A stretch of DNA of 6,826 nt from Verrucomicrobiales bacterium (GTDB lineage: Bacteria; Verrucomicrobiota; Verrucomicrobiia; Limisphaerales; UBA1096), in assembly GCA_011523195.1 (NCBI GenBank), contig WTHH01000045.1, positions 1-6,826 on the forward strand, given 5' to 3'. The translations under genes were made by a program, and so were the position numbers. The notes beneath the pieces were generated by a model that had not been told where the DNA came from, did no database searches, and was given only the letters and a program-made list of their open reading frames with translations. Of this stretch, positions 5,600 to 6,826 are shown in pieces. Each line of letters opens with the position of its first letter. Within the stretch, counting starts at the first letter, position 1.

Positions 5600-6826
5600 C
5601 AGTGGTTCATCAAGAATTCCGGGCTGCAAACCATCGCCCACAACATTTGCTCGATGCCCTTGGCCGGGCGATCGTCGCGCCGGCCCAGATAGCCTTCAAA
5701 CATCGCCGTTTCATCTCGCGATGGCGGCCTGCCGAACACTGTCTCAAACGCCACCGAGACCCGCTCCGACTGTCCGGGCAGATTGAGTAAAAGTGAAGGC
5801 AGGTTTAACCCCGGCGAGCCTCCGTCCGGATGTAGCATGTCGCGCACAATTGGGTTGTTGGAGAGAAACATCGCCTGCTGGATGGAGGCGTTGTACTCGC
5901 GCGGAAACAGATCCGGAAACTGCGAGAGTAGCAGTTTGCGAAAAGCTGCGGCGTCGACTTTTGTGTCGGATTCGCTTGGCCAACGGCTTGTTGCGACCAA
6001 CAGCGAGCGGAATAACACCTCGGCGTGCAGCGGCTTTTCCAGTGCCACGGCGAAAACCGACGGCTCCGGCCGGCTCCGGCCGCTTGGCTTGGAGTCGAGT
6101 TGGTAAACCTCGCTTAGTAAAATGTCGCGGATCAGTTTTTTGATGTCGTGGCCGGATTGTTCAAAATCGCGCGCCAGCCAGGCCAGCAACTCCGGGTGGC
6201 TCGGTGGATACTCCGAGCTCATCTCCTTGACCGGATGCACAAAGCCGCGCCCGGTCAACATCGCCCAGACGCGATTGACGAATGCCCTCGCCAGCCCCGG
6301 ATTGTCTGTCAACGCCGCCTGAGCCAACACTTCGCGGCGAGAGAACCTCGGCTTCGCGGCGACCTTGTTCCCCGGCGGCACGAGGTACTTTGCCGGGTCA
6401 TCCTTTTCCTTTGTGTCCTTGGCCGGGCGATTTTCTGAAACCGACTTGCCGTTGAGAAAAGTCAGCTCAGCAGGGGCGCTGACCTTTGCCAGATTTTTGT
6501 AGCTGATGAAACCGCCGATGGCTGACTCCGTCAGGCCGGGGCCGTTATTCGTATCGACGTTTTTGCTGCGGTTGAACGCGGAGACCAATCCCCAGTAATG
6601 GGCCTGCTTGATCTCCGGCGCGCTTGGGTGGTCGTGGCACTGCGCGCACTGTACATCCACCCCGAACGCCACCGGAGCGATCGACTCCGCCATCTTTTGG
6701 TGGTCGTTGTTTTGCTCGTAAAGAAACCACGACGCACCGCGTTCGCTGCCATCGCCTGTGCCGGCGAGAATGATGTCGCGCACGAACTCGTTCCAGCGGC
6801 GGTTTTGCGGGAAACACTTCTCGAGA
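5599..6826 (-). CDS. DUF1549/DUF1553 protein with CxxCH motif, C-terminal part
   Basis: The frame is open to the right edge, so the N-terminus is missing and 408 codons remain. It starts within DUF1549 (FPQNRRWNEFVRDIILA). It continues to QCAQCHDHP, a CxxCH motif at residues 60-64 of this fragment that matches a c-type haem attachment site and is conserved at this position in the family. After a Lys/Asp/Pro-rich linker (about 125-155), DUF1553 begins at SRREVLAQAAL. It includes ARAFVNRVWAMLTGRGFVHP, PPSHPELLAWLARDF, KKLIRDILLSEVYQL and the C-terminal SVAFETVFGRPPS. Full-length members usually begin with a signal peptide and often a PSCyt1 haem domain, neither of which can be seen here. The protein is expected to act outside the cytoplasm, paired with DUF1501. 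Its role is unknown; surface polymer or electron-transfer functions have been guessed for the group. It has one TTGGCCAA copy (Trp-Pro-Ser) and a short 10-bp tandem repeat. Confidence 0.93.
   Translation of the reverse strand, partial: LEKCFPQNRRWNEFVRDIILAGTGDGSERGASWFLYEQNNDHQKMAESIAPVAFGVDVQCAQCHDHPSAPEIKQAHYWGLVSAFNRSKNVDTNNGPGLTESAIGGFISYKNLAKVSAPAELTFLNGKSVSENRPAKDTKEKDDPAKYLVPPGNKVAAKPRFSRREVLAQAALTDNPGLARAFVNRVWAMLTGRGFVHPVKEMSSEYPPSHPELLAWLARDFEQSGHDIKKLIRDILLSEVYQLDSKPSGRSRPEPSVFAVALEKPLHAEVLFRSLLVATSRWPSESDTKVDAAAFRKLLLSQFPDLFPREYNASIQQAMFLSNNPIVRDMLHPDGGSPGLNLPSLLLNLPGQSERVSVAFETVFGRPPSRDETAMFEGYLGRRDDRPAKGIEQMLWAMVCSPEFLMNH
5976..5983. repeat. TTGGCCAA palindrome in DUF1553 region
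   Basis: A single core copy within GCTTGGCCAACG. It is read on the minus strand as Trp-Pro-Ser, the third codon phase used by this palindrome in the window. Confidence 0.75.
6061..6082. repeat. 10-bp direct tandem repeat, 2.2 units
   Basis: CGGCTCCGGC occurs twice head to tail, followed by CG of a third unit. It lies in frame in the DUF1553 gene and encodes a variable SGRSRPEPS stretch after the conserved SEVYQL segment. Because 10 is not a multiple of 3, a gain or loss of one unit would shift the frame. It is probably replication slippage in a loop. Confidence 0.7.

Noticed and set aside
5602..5641. Longer DUF1501 start with 14 extra residues
   Set aside because: It would overlap the DUF1553 gene by 43 nt, and the ATG at 5599 makes a classic TGATG junction just before the Tat signal.

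Overview
The window looks like a chromosomal segment of a bacterium from the Planctomycetes-Verrucomicrobia (PVC) group. The clearest sign is a DUF1549/DUF1553 protein followed directly by a Tat-exported DUF1501 protein and a WD40 protein, a gene set expanded in that group. By eye the DNA is moderately GC-rich. I cannot name a genus. Every gene I can support lies on the minus strand, so transcription runs from the right edge to the left edge.

Right to left, a tightly packed run of six genes begins outside the window. (1) The C-terminal part of a DUF1549/DUF1553 protein (6826-5599) carries a CxxCH motif. (2) A DUF1501 protein (5599-4265) has a twin-arginine signal, and its ATG overlaps the preceding TGA by one base. 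(3) A WD40 beta-propeller protein (4261-3179) follows after 3 nt. (4) An asparagine-synthetase-like protein (3176-1857) follows after 2 nt; it has an intact SGGIDS ATP-binding loop but has lost the N-terminal glutaminase cysteine. (5) A radical SAM protein (stop at 869) overlaps or abuts gene 4. (6) A gamma-class carbonic-anhydrase-like hexapeptide protein (836-273) follows after 32 nt. The first two proteins should act outside the cytoplasm and the last three inside; the WD40 protein has no visible signal peptide. The spacing argues for one polycistronic transcript, but the sequence does not show a shared pathway.

Left of the run is a tRNA-Ile2 gene with a CAT anticodon and encoded CCA (218-143). 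Only 7 nt after its CCA, an open frame starts that encodes the N-terminus of a DCC-family (DUF393) CxxC protein and leaves the window at base 1.

Two things deserve a second look. First, the octamer palindrome TTGGCCAA occurs 10 times where about 0.1 would be expected by chance. It is read in three different codon phases, so it behaves like a DNA-level iterated palindrome comparable in kind to cyanobacterial HIP1. Second, the adjacent, apparently ammonia-dependent or otherwise repurposed asparagine-synthetase-like enzyme and radical SAM enzyme (with a C-terminal cysteine cluster) are the best candidates for an uncharacterised amide-forming or modification system.
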